From Massariosphaeria phaeospora (taxonomy: Eukaryota; Ascomycota; Dothideomycetes; Pleosporales): a stretch of 64,000 nt of DNA. Positions 60,870 through 64,000 of this stretch are shown here, piece by piece. The stretch spans positions 186,001-250,000 of the forward strand of contig JAADJZ010000025.1 in assembly GCA_011032825.1 (NCBI GenBank), in the 5' to 3' direction. The position numbers and the translations under genes are program-made. Position 1 is the first letter of the stretch. Every line of letters begins with the position of its first letter. Below the pieces are notes generated by a model, which worked only from the letters and a program-made list of their open reading frames with translations, ran no database searches and was not told the DNA's origin.

Positions 60870-61982
60870 ATGGTCCTCCACAATCCGAACAACTGGCATT
60901 GGGTGAACAAGGATGTCTCAGGCTGGGCCAGGGAGTACCTTGATAACGAACTGCCTGCCATCACCGCTGAGCAAGACGGCGTCACTGCCAAGATCGATAA
61001 GGTGGTCAGTATGGACGGAGACGTCGATGTGAGCCAGCGCAAGGGCAAGGTCATAACTCTGTTCGATGTACAGCTGAAGTTGGAATACTCTGGTAAGTCG
61101 GTTTCTTTAGTATTTTCGTCTACTCGGCTGTCTGACACGGTCGCAGGTAAGAACAAGGACGGAGAAGAGACGAGCGGCACCATCACAATTCCCGAGGTCG
61201 CACACGACACGGAGGAAGACGAGTATGTCGTATGTTCCCTTCGCTTCAGCCTCCCCTTCGTCACTCTCGCTGAAGCCCAGGCTGATTGTCTCTTGTAGTT
61301 TGATGTAGACGTCTATTCGGAAGACAGCAGCAAACAGCCTGTCAAGGACCTTGTCAGATCAAAGATCCTCCCCGATCTACGAAAGAGCCTTGTGAAGCTT
61401 GCACCCGCGCTCGTTACCGAGCATGGCAAGGATATCCAGCATGCACCCGGATCCAACCCCACAACTGCTTTCTCGGCGCCGAAGGTCTACTCCAGCTCTG
61501 GCATCAACAAGCCGTCGGAGAACAAGTCTTCCTCCACGTCTACACAGTCTAACGCTGGCTCGTCCGTCAACACGACGACTATTCACGATAGCACGGAATT
61601 TCGCACCACCGCAGCCGAGCTGTACCAGACTTTTACTGATCCCCAGCGCCTCGCTGCATTCACTCGCTCACCACCGAAAATTTTTACAGGTGCTAAGCCT
61701 GGTGGCAAGTTCGAGCTGTTTGGTGGAAATGTGGTGGGAGAGTTCATCGAGCTGGAGGAGCCTACACACATCGTCCAGAAATGGCGGTTGGGACAATGGC
61801 CCGCCGGACATTACTCGATGCTCTCGCTCTGGTTTGATCAGAACGACATCGATGCGGTGACCGTTATGAGGGTAGAATGGAAAGGTGTACCAGTCGGCCA
61901 AGAGGAGCCTACGAAAGGTAATTGGGGCGAGTATTACGTGCGAAGCATGAAGACTACCTTTGGTTTTGGCACTATTCTGTAA
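60870..61982 (+). CDS. AHA1: Activator of Hsp90 ATPase, Aha1
   Basis: Co-chaperone that binds Hsp90 and stimulates its ATPase. Exons 60870-61092, 61147-61229 and 61299-61982; introns are 54 and 69 bp and the frame is maintained through YSG-KNKDGEE and EDEYV-FDVDVYS. The product is 329 residues, normal for Aha1. N-terminal domain: start MVLHNPNNWHWVNKDVSGWA (the conserved NPNNWHW), then VDVSQRKGKVITLFDVQLKL. A Ser-rich linker lies at about residues 160-200. The C-terminal START-like AHSA1 domain shows STEFRTTAAELYQTFTDPQR, FELFGGNVVGEFIELEEP, VQKWRLGQWPAGHYS and a final GWGEYY-like GNWGEYYVRSMKTTFGFG. The start is certain from NPNNWHW. A 5'-UTR intron is likely. Confidence 0.96.
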
Positions 61983-63037
61983 ACGGCAGATTGGCTACCA
62001 AGACGAGGACATCTGGGAAAGGTTCATGAATGCAACGATACGAATGATGGGTACCCACTAGGTATATGACAGCTACTACCACACAAGTGGCTAACCAAAC
62101 ATAATGAAGCCATCCATGCAGGCTTTACTTGATCTACCCGTTGGAGTGCCCACCTGATAACGGGCAAAGTTATAGCGAGTTCCCACCAAGTTAAGATTCA
62201 GCAGCACCACATTCTGCCATCTGTTCACTATCACACACCGATCGATTTCGCGCGACCACTGGGCTCCGGTCGTGCAAGTTCCCGGGCTCCCGGTCTTGTC
62301 GACTCCATCCATGGATAACACGAGGGGCCTAATCATGCGCATGGGTACCTGCCTAAAGGGGCTAGTTTGATGCTTCCGCGCCACTATCAGCGTGCAAAGT
62401 GATAACAAGCTCACCAAGATTTGCGCCATGATCTCTTGATCCGGTGGTGGTCTACTAAGGTACGTTCCTGCTGCTCGGGTAAAGATGAGGGGCTTGTGAG
62501 ACCGTTGCGTTGCGAGGTTCTGGGATAAATTGAAGCTCGTGCAAATGGCTACCAATATGCAGGTGGTTGCCGAGAAACCAGTTCCTTGAGTATGGCTCTA
62601 TTCCCCCGCCAACAGCTTCTGACTGGGTTGCTCGTATGCTGTGGCCGTACGTCATACCTAACGATCGGTGCAGGCATTGAGCTCCCCTATCGGTTCTGTC
62701 CCTAGTTGGTGGTTGATTGGTATTCAGTAGCCATTCTTGGAAGGTGGTCGTTGCCGAATGGCGTATCTCGGAACTGGAGCTCCTTGCAGCTCTTGTGGAG
62801 CTACCCTAGCTCGTGGAAGTGAGCTTTTATTGATGGCGTCCCCGCTGACGGCTGCGACTTTTTCTGTGTCTTGCATTTGCTCGAGATTGAGAGAAGGTTC
62901 TGTGGTTCAATTGACGCTTTGCCGCCCATCGGGGGAAAGTACAAGGTATGTTTACTTTGTCCATTTTTCCAGAGCTTCCTTCACGAGTTCTCTAACTTCT
63001 CTAGTTCCATTGAATTACTGAGCAACGAACCGGAAAC
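61983..63037. other. Intergenic region
   Basis: Between AHA1 and the carboxypeptidase gene. Open frames on both strands up to 150 codons are without motifs. The last 60 bp are T-rich leader. Confidence 0.4.
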
Positions 63038-64000
63038 ATGAGAACATTCATGAGGCATTTCGCTGTGGCGTTGCTTGTTACAGGCTCCTCATCTCAATTC
63101 GTTCCAGCACCTGCCGACCTCATAACCAAAGAAGGATACGCGGGGATCAATGTTCGGTACAAAGAGGTGCCGGCTGGTATTTGCGAATTGGATCCGAATG
63201 TGAAGAGCTATTCGGGCTATGCGGATGTTGACGATGATCAGCACATCTTCTGGTAAGCAGCAGGATTCTCCGCCCTTATCCCTCTGGCACAATTCAGAAG
63301 ATACCTGAACCTTCCGCAATCCTCTTGACCGTATAGGAGATTCTAGCTAGAGGTAGATAGCTTACTGTCATCTTTACAAAGCCCTATTGTATCTAGCATA
63401 CAGGGTAATGTCTAGACAGCAGTTATTTAGGAGAGGGTAGGGACACGTAGGTGCTCGTCGGAACTGACCGTGCCAGGAGGGGTGTTCTCAGGCGAAGTAC
63501 TGTAAATCGGGACATGCTAACGACTCTAGGTGGTTTTTCGAGGCTCGAAATCAAGATCCAACCACCGCGCCCCTCACCGTTTGGATCAATGGCGGGCCCG
63601 GCTCCAGCTCAATGATCGGGTTGTTCCAGGAACTGGGCCCTTGCGGAGTTGGTCCCGATGGGAAGCCCTTCGACAACCCGTACTCTTGGTCGAATGCCAG
63701 CAACCTCGTGAGTGTGTTTGATTCTCGCTAGTACATCTTCCTGACGTGCAACCACAGCTGTTCATCGACGAACCCACAACCGTTGGCTTTTCTTACTCAA
63801 TACCTATCCCCGCATACAAAGACAGCGGCGGCTATATTATCCAACTACCAAACAACACGTGCCCAGATTACGCTGAGGCAGTTGGGACTTGCGGAACGTA
63901 CTCGAAACCTAATCATACTCTGACCGCTAACAGCACTGAGGGCGCGGCGCCTAATATGTGGAAGACGTTGCAAGGCTTCATGGGCGCCTTCCCGGATTAC
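63038..64000 (+). CDS. Serine carboxypeptidase (peptidase S10), 5' part
   Basis: Partial gene running off the right edge. Exons so far: 63038-63252, 63530-63707 and 63758 to the window end, all in frame, about 212 residues. Signal peptide [21 protein letters not shown]10 marks: [20 protein letters not shown] at the first join, [20 protein letters not shown] (oxyanion-hole NGGPG) and [18 protein letters not shown], then [14 protein letters not shown] after the second join. The catalytic Ser in GESYxG lies beyond the window. The first intron is 277 bp, far longer than any other here, because it contains a copy of the dispersed repeat. Expected to be secreted or vacuolar, releasing C-terminal residues from peptides. 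Confidence 0.9.
63314..63420 (+). repeat. Dispersed repeat copy inside an intron
   Basis: Runs CGCAATCCTCTTGACCGTAT, AGGAGATTCTAGCTAGAGGT, AGATAGCTTACTGTCATCTT, TACAAAGCCCTATTGTATCT, AGCATACAGGGTAATGTC. It is close to the 50165 and 44050 copies and lies within intron 1 of the carboxypeptidase gene. Confidence 0.8.

Overview
The window is nuclear DNA of a filamentous ascomycete (Pezizomycotina; Dothideomycetes is my guess from gene content, not proven). Support: genes are broken by very short introns (about 45-80 bp) with GTRNGY donors and CTAAC-type branch sites, genes lie close together on both strands, fungus-specific families occur (Dlt1, Aim32, UstYa-like, 2EXR, DUF1996, WBP2-like), and decayed TA-flanked DNA transposons carry C-to-T nonsense changes of the kind left by repeat-induced point mutation (RIP). 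All exon structures were worked out by hand from splice signals and reading frame; none is confirmed by transcripts.

Layout. 0.5-9.5 kb: conserved block with VPS60 (ESCRT-III), a SIT4-associated SAPS protein, a small acidic protein, AIM32 and an OB-fold protein. 10.7-12.9 kb: secreted tyrosinase. 13.5-16.3 kb: two divergent small tail-anchored proteins around a 214-bp inverted-repeat element, with a partial gene duplication. 16.6-19.8 kb: peroxisomal 3-ketoacyl-CoA thiolase (PTS2) and a WBP2-like protein. 20.7-22.5 kb: FAD-dependent DHCR24-like oxidoreductase, with a paralogue at 38.6-40.3 kb. 24.9-32.4 kb: accessory block with three 2EXR/F-box-like proteins, a small secreted Tyr/Pro-rich repeat protein ending in a Kex2-type KR site, and a UstYa-family (HxxHC) protein. 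33-38.2 kb: small membrane protein and HUL5 (HECT E3). 41-43.9 kb: MACPF-like protein. 44.6-49.3 kb: coiled-coil membrane protein, DLT1 and a secreted DUF1996 protein. 50.4-54.0 kb: two nested pogo/Fot1-like transposons. 55.3-57.2 kb: secreted Cys-rich effector-like protein and a GNAT acetyltransferase. 58.2-59.4 kb: tandem repeat copies and a broken SNF2 fragment. 60.9-64 kb: AHA1 and the 5' part of an S10 serine carboxypeptidase.

The genes do not form one pathway. Housekeeping genes (vesicle traffic, phosphatase regulation, beta-oxidation, protein quality control through Hul5 and Aha1) are interspersed with accessory ones. The most unusual points are: a UstYa-like oxidase gene beside a secreted Tyr-rich repeat protein (a possible but weakly supported ribosomal-peptide pair); a roughly 100-170 bp non-coding repeat family present at least nine times, once inside an intron; a transposon inserted at TA in another transposon, both with RIP-like stops; and a secreted protein with three repeated cysteine modules.
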